Of a stretch of 64,000 bases of DNA, positions 36,225 to 46,488 are shown in pieces (positions within the stretch are counted from its first letter, which is position 1; every line of letters starts with the position of its first letter). This stretch comes from JBGSYJ01 sp041750915 (GTDB taxonomy: Bacteria; Acidobacteriota; Thermoanaerobaculia; Gp7-AA8): the NCBI GenBank assembly GCA_041750915.1, contig JBGSYJ010000241.1, positions 1-64,000 on the forward strand, in the 5' to 3' direction. The notes beneath the pieces were generated by a model. That model made no database searches and was not told the DNA's origin. It saw only the letters and a list, made by a program, of their open reading frames with translations. Both the position numbers and the translations under genes were made by a program.

Positions 36225-36626
36225 TCACCGCCGCGCCTCGATGCGGTACTGGTCGGGGGTCATGCCGGTCCGCTGTTTGAAGGCGCGAAAGAACGTGCGC
36301 TCCGTGCCGAATCCGGACTTGCCAGCGATCCGGGTAACGCTATAACGCCGGGAACGAAGCAGTCGTTTGGCGCACGCGATCTGTTGATCCTTAAAGTAAT
36401 CGGAGAGTTTCACTCCCGTCCGTGCACGAAACAGTCGTGAGAGACCACCGACGGAGTAGTCAAGCATGACTGCCAGTTCGCTCACATGAGGCGGTGACTC
36501 TTCGCTGAAACAACGCCTGAGGTAATTATTGACGTTACGAAGGAGCGCTCGCCCGGCCTCATCATGTCGGGAAGCGACACCGCGCATGACGGCTCGCGCT
36601 TTAATCTCAAGGGGTTCACGTTGCAT
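36225..36626 (-). CDS. AraC-family HTH regulator, DNA-binding domain only
   Basis: 133 aa from ATG 36626 (MQREPLEIKARAVMRGV) with GGCGGAG upstream. Contains both AraC HTH motifs: LAVMLDYSVGGLSRLFRART with the linker GVKLSDYFKDQQIACAKRLL, and VTRIAGKSGFGTERTFFRAF followed by the family signature KQRTGMTPDQYR. No effector-binding N-terminal domain is present, so it resembles short SoxS-like members or a truncated regulator. The neighbouring genes are pseudogenes, so its target is not evident. Confidence 0.85.
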   Translation of the reverse strand: MQREPLEIKARAVMRGVASRHDEAGRALLRNVNNYLRRCFSEESPPHVSELAVMLDYSVGGLSRLFRARTGVKLSDYFKDQQIACAKRLLRSRRYSVTRIAGKSGFGTERTFFRAFKQRTGMTPDQYRIEARR

Positions 36627-37745
36627 GCTCCGCCTTTCCGACTCGGTATCTAGCTCGCGACCAGGCAATCTTCGTTCGTACGGTCTTTTCGAGTCACATG
36701 TAAAGCCGGTCCGATCAGACGATCAAAACTGGGGCCGTTCTTACATCCCAAGGGTCCGTGCCTGCATGGGGCGGATCCAGTTTCTATTTATTGGTGTGAC
36801 GTGGGGAAGGTTTCCCTTATACCGAATGCCTCGCCAACTCCGCCACAAGTAGAGTTGGTTCCATGACTTGGGAGGGCGGTCGGTTGCCGAGCGAGTTTGT
36901 TGAACCGCGGCTCCGTGCAAGCACTATTAGATGCTACCTGCGGGGGCGCAGCTGCGCCTGACATGCGATGACCGGGGGGTTGCTCACCGTGGCGAATGGG
37001 ATCAGCATCTCGTTTAACCTAGCCAAGAGTCAGCTGCAGGGCGAGATTCTTCTCAAGCACGAACCAGCGAATCTGGTCGCTTGCCGATCTGGTTGTCCGC
37101 GTCTTCTTTAGGACGGGCGGATGCCGCCATAAGACGATTGCTCGAGGGATTCTCGCACGAAGTAACGAAGGCCTGTCCCAAAGCATGTTCAGAAACAAAA
37201 CGGCCTCGCGCTTGGTGGGCAAGCTCCGTATCACCTGAAATGGCCGTGCATCAAGACGTTTGAGCCTCCTGATTGGCCATCAAATGACTCCAGGCGGATA
37301 TTATTCTGTGTCCCTTCCGCCTTCCTCGCGTTCCGTTCATCGCGTCCGCTCCCGCAGTTCATGGATGTGCGCTGCTTTGATCGCGGTGACGCCAGCCCTA
37401 ATCGTGGGGTCAGTGCAATAGGCTCTCGAGGAGAGCTCGAGCGCAGTACGCGCCTCGTAAAGTCGGTCTCGCAACTCCATCAGATCGATTCGTTTGATCG
37501 TCTTTGATCAGCGACAATTAGATCTTCGCCTCGTGTTGCCTCACCCGAGAATGTTACCGGAATCGCTCCTGGTCGTCTGCCTCGTTTTACTCCTGCTTTC
37601 TGGTGTTCTTTCTCGTCGCTAGCAGGGGCTGTGGGAGCTGTGGGAAACGCGGCTGTTTGCGTTTTCCAAGTCCTGTGGGAAGGTGCGGAGCAGCTTTCCA
37701 CAGGACGTCAGCTTCCATAGCCCAGTTCCCTGTTCATCGTCGCGA
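36627..37745. other. about 1.1 kb without a supported gene
   Basis: Open frames are short and lack motifs. Near the transposase end lie two inverted repeats: GGAAACGC/GCGTTTTCC (about 37637-37662) and CCTGTGGGAA/TTTCCACAGG (about 37671-37704), probably subterminal sequences of the neighbouring IS. Confidence 0.4.
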
Positions 37746-39307
37746 TTACGAGATCAAGGCCGACACTGGCTCTTCGGGACTGTGGCTGAACGGTATCGAA
37801 TGGAGATCGACAGAGGCGGGCATGGCCACGATGAGCCTGCGAGCGGCGGCTGAGCGCCAATCTCGTACCCGCCGCTGAAGAGTCCGCAGCTGACCATCGA
37901 CAAACATGCCCGGGTGTTCCTGCTGTACGCGGTCGAACAGATCCGCTCCGGTTCGATCGGGTTCTGCCTCGAGCCAGGCGAGGATCGTTGGCCAGACCGC
38001 TTCGAACGGATCCTTTCTCGTTCGCCAGTCTCGGCGAGACTTTGGTCGTGCGCGATGGGTCGGACGGACCTCGCCCTCCTTCCACGCCGTGGCAAGACTG
38101 TCGAAGAGCACCTTGAGGTCCTCGTTCAACTGGGGCACATGGGAAGTCTGACCTTCCGCCTGCAGCGCGACATGATGCTGGACTGCACGAATTTCTCCAA
38201 GCAAAGCAAGGGGATCGAGCGTTTGCTGAACGACCCGAAGCCGCTCCTTGACGACGTCAGGTACTTGTGGAGAGGCAAGCAAAGCGTGCGCAGGGAGTCT
38301 CCGGAGCGTGATAACTCTTCAGGACTCGAGAGCCGACTCGCGTCTTGGTTGCCAGCTTGAACGAGGGCTGAAAGAAATTTACGAAGAGCCGTGCCGCGGC
38401 GTAGAGTCGCCCAAGCGCTTCAGCTCCGGTCCGCCCTTCCAGCCGGCCGGAGCCGACGAGCTTTCGAACTACTGCACCGTTCTTCTGCTCGACCCACGCC
38501 TGATCATTCTTTCGATACGGACGCGACCGTGTGAACTTGATGCCTTGTTGCTCGCAGTAGCTGATCATCAGCTCGTTCAACAACTCACTCCCGTCGTCGA
38601 CATCGAATCCGAGCAATGGAAACGGCATCATCGCGCGCAATTGTTCGAGTCCTTCGATGACCAACCCGGCCTGGCGGACGACCAGGGGTACGCACTCAGT
38701 CCAGCCGGTCGCAATGTCTGTGAGTGTGAGCGTGTGAACGAAACTGCCCGCGGCAGGAGTGCCGCAATGCGCGACCAGGTCCCCCTCGACGTAACCTGGC
38801 GGCGGAGCATCCCAGTCGGCGAAGGTGCGCACTGGCACCTGACGACGAACCAGTGCCGTACCCGGCCGATGCACCACACGCCTGCCCGACGCCAGAGTGA
38901 GCAGGTTTGCGAAGTCGATCGATCGTTGCGGCGCTGACCTTGAGCACATGGGCGCGGACAACGCTGTCAAGCCGGAGATGTCCGTGTCGTTCCAGCGCTT
39001 CAACGAGTATGGTCAGCAACGACTTTAGTCGCTTGCCGCACACACGATCGGATGCTTCCCATAAGATCACGAGCGCCTGTCGCACAGCCTCGTCGTAGAC
39101 TCGACGAATGGCTCGCGCTCGGCCTGCCGGTTCGATCCCTTTCTCTGCGCCCAACAACACTCGGATCGCGTGCTTGCGATGGTAGCCGGTGACCGCGACG
39201 AACTCAGTCAGGATCACTTTCTTCTCGGAATATGAACCGTTGCGGTATCGGTCGCCGATGGCTCTCGTCAGTTCCCTTCGTGTGGCCATGCTGATTCGCC
39301 TCCCCAT
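37746..39307 (-). pseudogene. rve-type (IS481-like) transposase broken by two frameshifts
   Basis: Three overlapping minus frames assemble into one transposase. Part 1 (from ATG 39307, MGRRISMATRRELTRAI) has the N-terminal HTH (FVAVTGYHRKHAIRVLLG). Part 2 (38999 to 38257) has the integrase core: PPPGYVEGDLVAHCG, TLTLTDIATGWTECVP, FDVDDGSELLNE and RPYRKNDQAWVEQKNG. Part 3 (38282 to 37746) has the C-terminal domain (ATAWKEGEVRPTHRAR, DGQLRTLQRRVRDWR). The second shift is at CGCTTTGC near 38283, one T too many. The pieces would give about 510 aa. Confidence 0.85.
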
Positions 39308-40242
39308 CTCGCCCTCCCGTCTGGGAGAACGGTAGCAAACTTGATGAGGCAACGACCCGGCTTCGGTAACAGTTCCGTTGAGTCAATGCGGAACGCAGTT
39401 CTAGTTGACGCCAGACAGCCCTTTCCAGCCTTCGTGTCAGACGCGAACTGCACGCATCTCCGCGACGGAGCGGACGCGCCTTTCCAAAGCAGGTCCGGCA
39501 CCTCCTGGTGAAGGTGCGAGAAGAGAACTGAGATGAAGGTTCTCATTCGTTGTGCGGCCTGATGCCTCGCGCTTTCCCAAAAGCCGCTGGCCTTGCAAAG
39601 AAGCCAGGTGGGCGCCGAAGAACTGAATCTCAGAGACTCATCTCCTCTTACCTTTCCCGTTCTGGGATCCCATGCTCGTGCATTTGGGTAATCTGCTGCG
39701 ATCACTTCCCAGCTATCGATATCTTCAGTGTTCAAAAGGCTCACACCGTCAGCCTCGATGGGTGCAGTGGGCGCAGTGATTCGATAGAGCGGGTATACGA
39801 CGAGCCAATCGACTGTTCGCGCCATTAAAGTTTCAAGCAAACCTTGCCAAAGAACCAAGGCGAAATCTTGCACGTCTTCTATCGCACGCGCATCGAACAG
39901 AGAGTTAGCCCTTCTGAGGAATACCACGTCGCCATCAAAAAAATCTCGATTGAGTGCATTCGTCGCGAGGAAGCTGTGTAGCTTCCGTTCAAGCGATTCA
40001 AGGCGCTCAGTGGAAAGGGCAGGCTCGACGCTGACTGCCATCGTCAAGAACTCCCGACGCACGCGAAAGTAACGAGGTGACAAATACCATTCGAGCCCAA
40101 TCCCGAGAGAGCCCGCAGATCTGGCGCCCGTAAAAAACTGCCACCTCAACGGAATGGCTTCTGGTTCGGGAGGTCCTGAGATATATATCAGTCGAGTAAG
40201 CTCAATCAGCTTCCCAAAAATTCGTTTAGTCGCTCTGGACAT
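39268..40242 (-). CDS. unrecognised protein, 3' end fused into the IS
   Basis: 324-aa frame starting MSRATKRIFGKLIELTRLIY. The body (IEDVQDFALVLWQGLLETLM, VDWLVVYPLYRITAPTAPIE, DSWEVIAADYPNARAWDPRT) looks like genuine coding sequence, but the final 40 or so residues (LLPKPGRCLIKFATVLPDG, RARWGGESAWPHEGN) read through the 5' end of the transposase region. The original C-terminus was probably removed by IS insertion. No domain recognised. Confidence 0.55.
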   Translation of the reverse strand: MSRATKRIFGKLIELTRLIYISGPPEPEAIPLRWQFFTGARSAGSLGIGLEWYLSPRYFRVRREFLTMAVSVEPALSTERLESLERKLHSFLATNALNRDFFDGDVVFLRRANSLFDARAIEDVQDFALVLWQGLLETLMARTVDWLVVYPLYRITAPTAPIEADGVSLLNTEDIDSWEVIAADYPNARAWDPRTGKVRGDESLRFSSSAPTWLLCKASGFWESARHQAAQRMRTFISVLFSHLHQEVPDLLWKGASAPSRRCVQFASDTKAGKGCLASTRTAFRIDSTELLPKPGRCLIKFATVLPDGRARWGGESAWPHEGN

Positions 40243-40361
40243 AATTATTCAGGAGCTCGGGCCCGAGATCGTAAGCTGCTGACAGTAGGGCACGTCCCGA
40301 TGTTCTGGCGTGGATGAGTGTGGGAAGGACTCGCGGAACCTCAAACAAACCTCCTAAACCT

Positions 40362-42471
40362 CTAACCAGGCCTCACGCCACCCCCCAGATCCTCCAGAAA
40401 CTCCGACCCCGGCTTCACCGCGCTTACAACCAGATGATCCCGCGCCCTCGTACAGGCCACATACAGCAGGTGCCGCTCCGTCTCATACACCTCATTAAGA
40501 TCTGACTCGTCGGTGACGGACTCAATGCGTTCCTAGAGCGGGAGGGTCTCGTCGTCGCAGGCCATCACGGCGACGGCTCGGAACTCCAGGCCTTTCGCCA
40601 GGTGCATTGTGGCGATGGAGAGGCGGTCGTGTCTCGTCTCCACGTTCTCATCGAGTGTGACGTATGGCACGCCTGCGGTTTTCGCGGCGGCTTCAGCGCG
40701 CGGGAGCTGAGCGCTCGAGCGGACGAAGATCGCGATCTCGTGCGGGCGCAGTTCCTCGTCGAGGCGCGATTTGACCCACGCGGCGATCGCTTTCTGCTCG
40801 GCCGCTTCATTCTTTTCCAACACGATCGTCGGCGGGACGCTGTTGAAAACGGAGATCCCGGTCCGCTCTTCCGTCAGGCCGTCAACGTCCGCGACTTTCG
40901 CGGCCAGCAGGCGGTCGGCGTGCTGGCGGATCTGGTGCGAGGTTCGGTAGTTGATGCGAAGCCGTGATGAACGGCCTCGGACGTCGATGCCGAGGGATCT
41001 CCAGGAGAAAGGCTGCTGAAAGATGCGCTGCCCGAGGTCGCCGGCGAAGAAGAGAGCGTTCGGGCGCTTGCCGCCGAGAGCGGCGAAGAAGCGCAGCTCG
41101 GCGATGCTGACGTCCTGCGCTTCGTCGATCACGGCGCAGTCGAATACCGCCCGCGAGAGTGTCGCGAGTTTGGTCGCGAGACGCGTGAACATCTGCGATT
41201 CCGTAATGAGGTTCTGCGCTTCGAGTTCCGTTTTCACTCCCTCGAAGATCGACCAGAGAGTCCGTCGCTGATTCTCTGGCAGGCGCGTCTTTCGCCCGAG
41301 GCGCTTCACGTCGCGGTACAACTCCCAGGTGTCGAGCTGCCAGGCGTCGACGACGTTCGCCCATTCGGTCCAGAGAAAGAACGGCGTGAACTTCTGATTC
41401 TCGACAGCGGCCGCTGCTTCGCGCAGCGCATCCTGAATCTCACCATCCGCCGCGAGACGCACCTTGCCGAAAGGAACCTCGTACAGCCGCTTGCCGATCG
41501 AGGTCATCGAATGCACTTCCAGACGCTCCGCGATTCGGCGGCCCGTTTCCGATCAGCTGCCTCACACGAGCTCTCAACGCGTTCGCCAGCGCCTCGGAGA
41601 ATGTGGCAAACAGAACGCGCGCATCGCGATTTGTCCGGACGAGCTGCACAGCGCGATGCAGCGCGACGATCGTCTTCCCTGTCCCGGCGGATCCGTACGT
41701 ACGCGCCGGCCCGACAAAGTTCTTCTCGACGAGGTGACGTTGCGCGGGATGGAGGACGACGGCCCACTTCTCCCACAGATACTCCAGCGCGCGGTCGAGC
41801 TCTTCGATGTTCTCGATGACGCGGAAGCGCCGCTGCGCGTCGGGATGCTCGAACGGATCGGCCGTCGCCGGCATCTGTGGCGTCTCCCCCACCGCCAGAT
41901 CCAGAAGCGCCTCGGCCGCCTCATTCGGCAGATGCTCCGCGAGATCGAACAGAGTCGCCTCGGTCGCCTCGCGCACCTGGCTCACCCACTCGCGGGGCAC
42001 GCCGTACTCCATGAGAATCTCTTCAGGAATGTCGAGGAACAACTGTTTCGGCGGTTCGACGGACGGCGGCGCCTCGACATACTTCGGAATGACGATCTCG
42101 CGAACCTTCTCCAGAATTTCGACGAGCTGCACGGCGCCGGTGGTCGGATGCCGCTCGATCTTCCGCCTCTCCGCCCAATCGTGATGACCGGCGTAACAGA
42201 GCAGGAGTCCCGCTCCCGAGCGATGAACGATGAGCCGTACGTCCTTGTTCACCCTCACCGACCAGAAGTTGGGATCCTTCGCACGATCGAGCTTGTGAAA
42301 CTGCATCCCCGGATTCGCCGGGTCCATCTGCAGATCGAACGCAGTCGTCTTCACCGCCTTCTGTTCATCTCCGGAGAGCTTTGTCAGGCTGTCCGTGAAC
42401 GTGTCTGCAATTCGAAAGTCCATCAGGATCGACTGCGGAAAGCTCGGCTGGTGCGCTGTTCTCTCGATCAC
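40362..42471 (-). pseudogene. RelE-UvrD type SF1 helicase with a frameshift and a nonsense codon
   Basis: Likely start MDFRIADTFTDSLTKLS (42423). The N-terminal RelE/ParE-like domain (FHKLDRAKDPNFWSVRVNKD .. LLLCYAGHHDWAERRK) precedes a UvrD-like helicase with GSAGTGKT Walker A, IDEAQD Walker B, FFAGDLGQRIFQQPFSW, RLRINYRTS and ATMHLAKGLEF. The frame shifts near 41520 (GGGCCGCC) between QLIGNG and RIAERLEVHSM. At 40533-40535 a TAG replaces the Gln codon expected in DDETLPL-Q-ERIE; the frame continues ETERHLLYVACTRARDHL (motif VI) to TAG at 40362. RelE-helicase fusions of this kind are common; this copy is dead or mis-assembled. Confidence 0.85.
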
Positions 42472-42648
42472 TATTAGTTAGCTGTGATTACATTCGGCGG
42501 ATGATCGAGGGAACCTATTTCTTTCATCCTGGCGCGCGTAGCCTTCCAGTGTCTCGAAGGGCTGTTTTGAGATAATTGTCGGCTCGACTTACTTCCCGTT
42601 CGCTGCTCGAGGCGAGTTCTCGATCGGCTGGTTGGGTCGATGCGAGAC

Positions 42649-42828
42649 CTAATCCCGATTGTTCTCTCGTTCGCGCGCGACAGTCATCGTTTCACTGCCG
42701 AAGTCAGACTCCGGGTACGCCGCGTAGGCATACGTCCTCTTCCATTCATCCCAACTTTCTACGTCGGCCGAGGCTAGATCCACGACTTCCCAAAAACGGC
42801 TCGGTTCGGCGTTCTGATCATCTGCCAT
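42649..42828 (-). CDS. 59-aa protein directly downstream of the dCTP deaminase
   Basis: Short ORF: ATG at 42828 with GGGAGA upstream, TAG at 42649. Translation begins MADDQNAEPSRFWEVVDLAS and continues ADVESWDEWKRTYAYAAYPE. The F-W-x-V-V-D..V.SW.EWK pattern is shared by many small uncharacterised proteins, supporting a real gene. It starts 15 bp after the stop of the anti-phage deaminase on the same strand, so it may be a regulator or partner of that system. Function unknown. Confidence 0.6.
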   Translation of the reverse strand: MADDQNAEPSRFWEVVDLASADVESWDEWKRTYAYAAYPESDFGSETMTVARERENNRD

Positions 42829-42843
42829 TTGCTTGTTCTCCCA

Positions 42844-44472
42844 TTAAATTATTTTTTCAGACGAGGCATCAACAGTTGGAAAAGGAAGGTCAGCCTGCTT
42901 CGCGTCGAAGTGTTTCTTGAACTTGTGAAGAGTACTCTTTTCGAGATCTAGGTACGAAACCGGCAACATCGCGACACTTGGAGTCGACGATTCTGTCGTC
43001 CATCTGATTGTGTTCCCGTCGTGATCTTTCCTTTCCCTGCGGATTCCAGCGGCTGTCGTCATCGAAAACACGTCCGCGTACCGACGAGGCCCGATGCCAA
43101 TGAAAGGTCGCAACTCCACACGGTGTAGATCGGTGCAAGCAGCGATCCCGCACTCCACGCCAGCTTCAGGGAACCCGATTGCGTCGGCGTGAAGCTCCAG
43201 CGCCTGACTCTTCGGGTATGGCTCGATAAACAGCACCTCTTTGATACCTGCCGTGATTATCAAACGAGCACATTCATGACACGGGAACGTCGTCGTGAAC
43301 AACCTCGCTCCCCGGATTGACCAGCCGACTCTTCCCGCGGCTATGATCGCTTCCATCTCAGCATGCGTCGTGCGCCCAAATTCCAGCAAATGCATGATTC
43401 GTGTTTTTCGCAGGGCTAACCGGGCCTGATCAAGCGTAGGAGGTGGGTTGTCGCCAAACCAGTTCGCTGCGCCCGCACTAGTCAGAATCTCTTCGAGAAT
43501 TCGATCTGCGTGCTCATTCGTAGAATCTCGCTCTCGGCAAATGTCCCTTTCGTCGTAGTGATCGTTTGCACGGTAAAGACCGCCGCCGCCCTTCGGGACG
43601 TCGTTCCACCCGACACCGAGAATCTCACCGGTAGGCGCGACCAGAATCGCACCCACTTGGCGACCGAGCGCTCCAGAGGCGAGCGAACATGCGAAGGCAT
43701 GAAACATGTACTGCTCGTCGGGAAGCGGTGTCTTGGAAAGATCTCCCAAGATCAACCGAACAAATCGGTCGACATCATCGAAAAGTTGTCCGTCTTTCTC
43801 TTCGTTTGCGAAGGAGACGAAGAAATCAGCGAGTTGAAACACATCCCTGAGCTTTTGTCCAAAGTCCCCAGCTTCTTCATCATCTCGCTTCGCCAGCCTC
43901 TGCGCTTCGTGAAGATGCTCAGCAAAATGCTCCGATCTTGTCGTCTCGCCGTGTTCTTTGCTGAATCGATTCGCCAGCTTTTGGATCCGATCCTTCTCGC
44001 TGGCGAAGAGACTGATTAGAAAGAAACCATCGCCATAGACATTGCGAAGCAGGTTCACTTCTTCTGGTCGCTTCAACGACCGCAGAACGTAAGCCCGGCG
44101 ATGAGGCTGCCCGCCGACCGCTTCACGGCGAACACCGATTTCACCGATGGCTGCCGCAGCCATTGCCGCGGCGTCTTTGCAGTGACGGCGGATCGCGTTC
44201 CCACCGTTCATGAATGTTTCGATCCGAAGCTCTTCCGTCGATGAGTCGAGAACGACGGGGTCACCCGACTCGCCGCATATCTCGTGGCGTTTCACGATCT
44301 CGGATATCAACTCGCTGATCGTGATTTCCTCAACCTCGTACTGGTAGTTCTTAAGCACATCGGCGAGCGTTCTGCTCAGGAGCATCAAATCCGACCCGAG
44401 GGCGCCAGCAAGGCCGAAGACGAGCTCTGTGTTTCGATATCCTCGCGCCGCAGAATCTGGTTCAGATGACAT
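42844..44472 (-). CDS. avcD: anti-phage dCTP deaminase (DCD/AvcD type)
   Basis: 542-aa two-domain enzyme. The N-terminal P-loop-like domain begins with LVFGLAGALGSDLMLLSRTL; the C-terminal cytidine/dCMP deaminase domain has THAEMEAI (H370, E372) and PCHECARLI (C399, C402), the zinc and proton-shuttle residues. In this family phage infection activates deamination of dCTP, depleting the pool and corrupting phage replication. GAILVAPTGEILGVGWNDVP is the usual start of the deaminase domain. All catalytic residues are intact. In Vibrio the enzyme is held in check by an upstream RNA (AvcI); upstream here is only a decayed PLD gene. Confidence 0.9.
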   Translation of the reverse strand: MSSEPDSAARGYRNTELVFGLAGALGSDLMLLSRTLADVLKNYQYEVEEITISELISEIVKRHEICGESGDPVVLDSSTEELRIETFMNGGNAIRRHCKDAAAMAAAAIGEIGVRREAVGGQPHRRAYVLRSLKRPEEVNLLRNVYGDGFFLISLFASEKDRIQKLANRFSKEHGETTRSEHFAEHLHEAQRLAKRDDEEAGDFGQKLRDVFQLADFFVSFANEEKDGQLFDDVDRFVRLILGDLSKTPLPDEQYMFHAFACSLASGALGRQVGAILVAPTGEILGVGWNDVPKGGGGLYRANDHYDERDICRERDSTNEHADRILEEILTSAGAANWFGDNPPPTLDQARLALRKTRIMHLLEFGRTTHAEMEAIIAAGRVGWSIRGARLFTTTFPCHECARLIITAGIKEVLFIEPYPKSQALELHADAIGFPEAGVECGIAACTDLHRVELRPFIGIGPRRYADVFSMTTAAGIRRERKDHDGNTIRWTTESSTPSVAMLPVSYLDLEKSTLHKFKKHFDAKQADLPFPTVDASSEKII

Positions 44473-44519
44473 GCTGGGAGCCCATCAAATGGTAGTCTAG
44501 CCGATTCCTAGTTCCCGAT

Positions 44520-44960
44520 GCGTCCAATTTGAATTTAGCGAGACTCCGCCCCGAACGAGCATGCAAACCTACACTCAATGGTAGGAGAGAGCGTTCAAGC
44601 TGATTCCCCGGGCGCTTCGCGGTCTCGCCGCAGCTGGACCGGAAGGAGTAGTGGTTGAACAGCCGGTTGAACTCGGTGAGGTAGATGTCTGCAACGCGCT
44701 GGTCACCACGGATGATAAGCATATTCTCGTCATTGCTATTCATCGAAGCTTTGCTGAAATTCGCCGAACCGGTGACAACGATCGGATCTTTGCTGAGAGG
44801 ATCGCGGAGCCTTCGAATGGATATACGACACGTGCGTGCTGAACCGCATTCGTTTTCACGCACCCACTGATAAACCGCGTCGTCAATGAATGCGCCGAAG
44901 GCCTGTTTCCGAGTGACAGAAGTCGCCCGGATGGACAACCCTCTTCAGGGAACAACGTCC
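44520..44960 (-). pseudogene. phospholipase D-like nuclease, C-terminal remnant
   Basis: DPIVVTGSANFSKASMNSND followed by ENMLIIRGDQRVADIYLTEF and NRLFNHYSFR is the second half of a PLD/HKD-type nuclease. The HxK of the catalytic motif (YIHSK) lies just upstream but in a different frame, so a frameshift separates it from the rest. No N-terminal domain remains. The tail after the SFRSSCG is not native-looking. Confidence 0.7.
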
Positions 44961-45019
44961 TGGAACATTCACACCTAACTAGGGTTGCACCGCACACGAA
45001 CCGCTTGTTGCTATGTCGA

Positions 45020-45222
45020 CAGTTTCATAGTATTCGGCGTGCGGTTCGCTCCGTCGGGACCGCGATGAGCCAGGAAGTGCTTGCTGAAAAGGCTGGTCTG
45101 CACGAGAACTACATCCCGTCTGGAGGCCGGTCGACAAGAGCCTGGCCTGTTCGTGATCCTCCGCCTTGCGCGCGCTCTTGAAGTGGCGCCGGCCACCCTG
45201 CTCGAAAAGCTCTCCTGAAGGC
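45020..45222 (+). pseudogene. XRE-family HTH remnant
   Basis: AMSQEVLAEKAGLHENYI is the start of a Cro/C1 HTH; after a frameshift LFVILRLARALEVAPATLLE and KLS follow to a TGA at 45220-45222. The recognition-helix middle is garbled. A dead regulator, possibly once of the neighbouring PLD or membrane genes. Confidence 0.65.
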
Positions 45223-45372
45223 GCGGCTAGGTTTGTCTGGAACAAGGGGCGCCCGGATCCGAGGTTATCGGGTAAGGAAATGGGGCTGAGCGTCACTCCC
45301 CCACCTATGGGCCACTCGGGCTGTGGCACCGAGGAGTGATCGTCCCAAGGGGGGAAAGGAGCCGAACTCTTT

Positions 45373-46488
45373 ATGGACAACGTGAAGGGACACGATGCAT
45401 CCCGGGCATACGCCTCTCGCTTGCACAGGGAGCTTGCTGACCTGCACCGAGGCACTGTTGGCCGCGAAGAACCCGCGAGCGTGACGTCCTGGAATGATGC
45501 CTTGGATGCTGATGCGGAAATCCTTCGAGCGTTACCCGAGGAGCAATTGCGCCGTCGCGCCTGGGCAGTGCGAGAAGCTTTTCGTCGGTGCAGCACAGCA
45601 GCAACATGGGCGGCCTATGAGGCATCGCTGCCCCCGGATGCGGCACAAGCGCCCGTCGAGGCCTTGCGCGCGGACCTCGTCGAGTTGCAGCGCGAGATGA
45701 ACCGGACCCGCCTCTTGACGAGCGAATTTGAGCGAACCCGCAGCGAGCTCTCAGCATGGCTGGCATGGGTCGGGTTAGCAGCACTGGCGGCACTGATTGT
45801 CATGCTGACCTTGGATGTGATCGTGCGAGTCGTGGAGCGCCAGCCGCGCGAGGCGCTAATGGTCGGGCTGATCGTCCTCTTGCTACTCGGCGCATGGCTC
45901 ATTCGTCGGTATCGCACCAAGAAAGGGGGCGTCGCCGGAGCGCTCCTCCTGTGTTTATTAGCGTCATTCTCGGATGCTCAACAACCACCGGCCCCCACTC
46001 CCAGTTCCCCCACCACGCAGGAAGTAAAGACGGAGGAGGCTGGGCCGACCGGCAGAGACCGAGCGAGGTTTGGGGCGACAACGCTCACGATGGTCATGCT
46101 CGCAGGACTGCTTGGCGCACTTTTCAGCACGCTGCGGCGTGTCCAGACTGCCGCAATCAAAATCGATCCGGTCACGGAGTTGATGCTCTTTGATTCTGCT
46201 CGAACCGGCGCGCTCCTCTCAGCGATCGCCGGGGTTGTCGCAGCACTCTTTCTCTATACGATTTTTGTGGGAGGTCTCCTCCAGGGAGCGCTCTTCCCCA
46301 ATTTCGGACCGGCATGGGACAAAGAGACTCCCATGACGTTTCTGGAGTTCATCAAAGCTGTCGGTCCCAAAGGCCCAATCGACCATGGAAAGCTGCTCGT
46401 GTGGTCCTTCATCGCCGGGTTTGCCGAGCGGTTCGTTCCCGACTTGATTCAGCGACTCACGAATCGAGCCGACGAGGCCAAGCATTGA
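45373..46488 (+). CDS. multi-pass membrane protein (371 aa)
   Basis: Start ATG at 45373 with a GGAAAGGAG purine stretch upstream. The N-terminal 120 residues are a charged helical cytosolic part (LRRRAWAVREAFRRCST; LRADLVELQREMNRTRLL). Five hydrophobic stretches follow (WVGLAALAALIVMLTLDVIV; LMVGLIVLLLLGAWLI; AGALLLCLLASF; TLTMVMLAGLLGALF; LSAIAGVVAALFLYTIFVGG), then a C-terminal WSFIAGFAERFVPDLIQRL. The F-A/S-E-R-F-V-P-D motif recurs in uncharacterised bacterial membrane proteins. It is coupled to the next gene by TGATG. Function unknown. Confidence 0.75.
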   Translation: MDNVKGHDASRAYASRLHRELADLHRGTVGREEPASVTSWNDALDADAEILRALPEEQLRRRAWAVREAFRRCSTAATWAAYEASLPPDAAQAPVEALRADLVELQREMNRTRLLTSEFERTRSELSAWLAWVGLAALAALIVMLTLDVIVRVVERQPREALMVGLIVLLLLGAWLIRRYRTKKGGVAGALLLCLLASFSDAQQPPAPTPSSPTTQEVKTEEAGPTGRDRARFGATTLTMVMLAGLLGALFSTLRRVQTAAIKIDPVTELMLFDSARTGALLSAIAGVVAALFLYTIFVGGLLQGALFPNFGPAWDKETPMTFLEFIKAVGPKGPIDHGKLLVWSFIAGFAERFVPDLIQRLTNRADEAKH

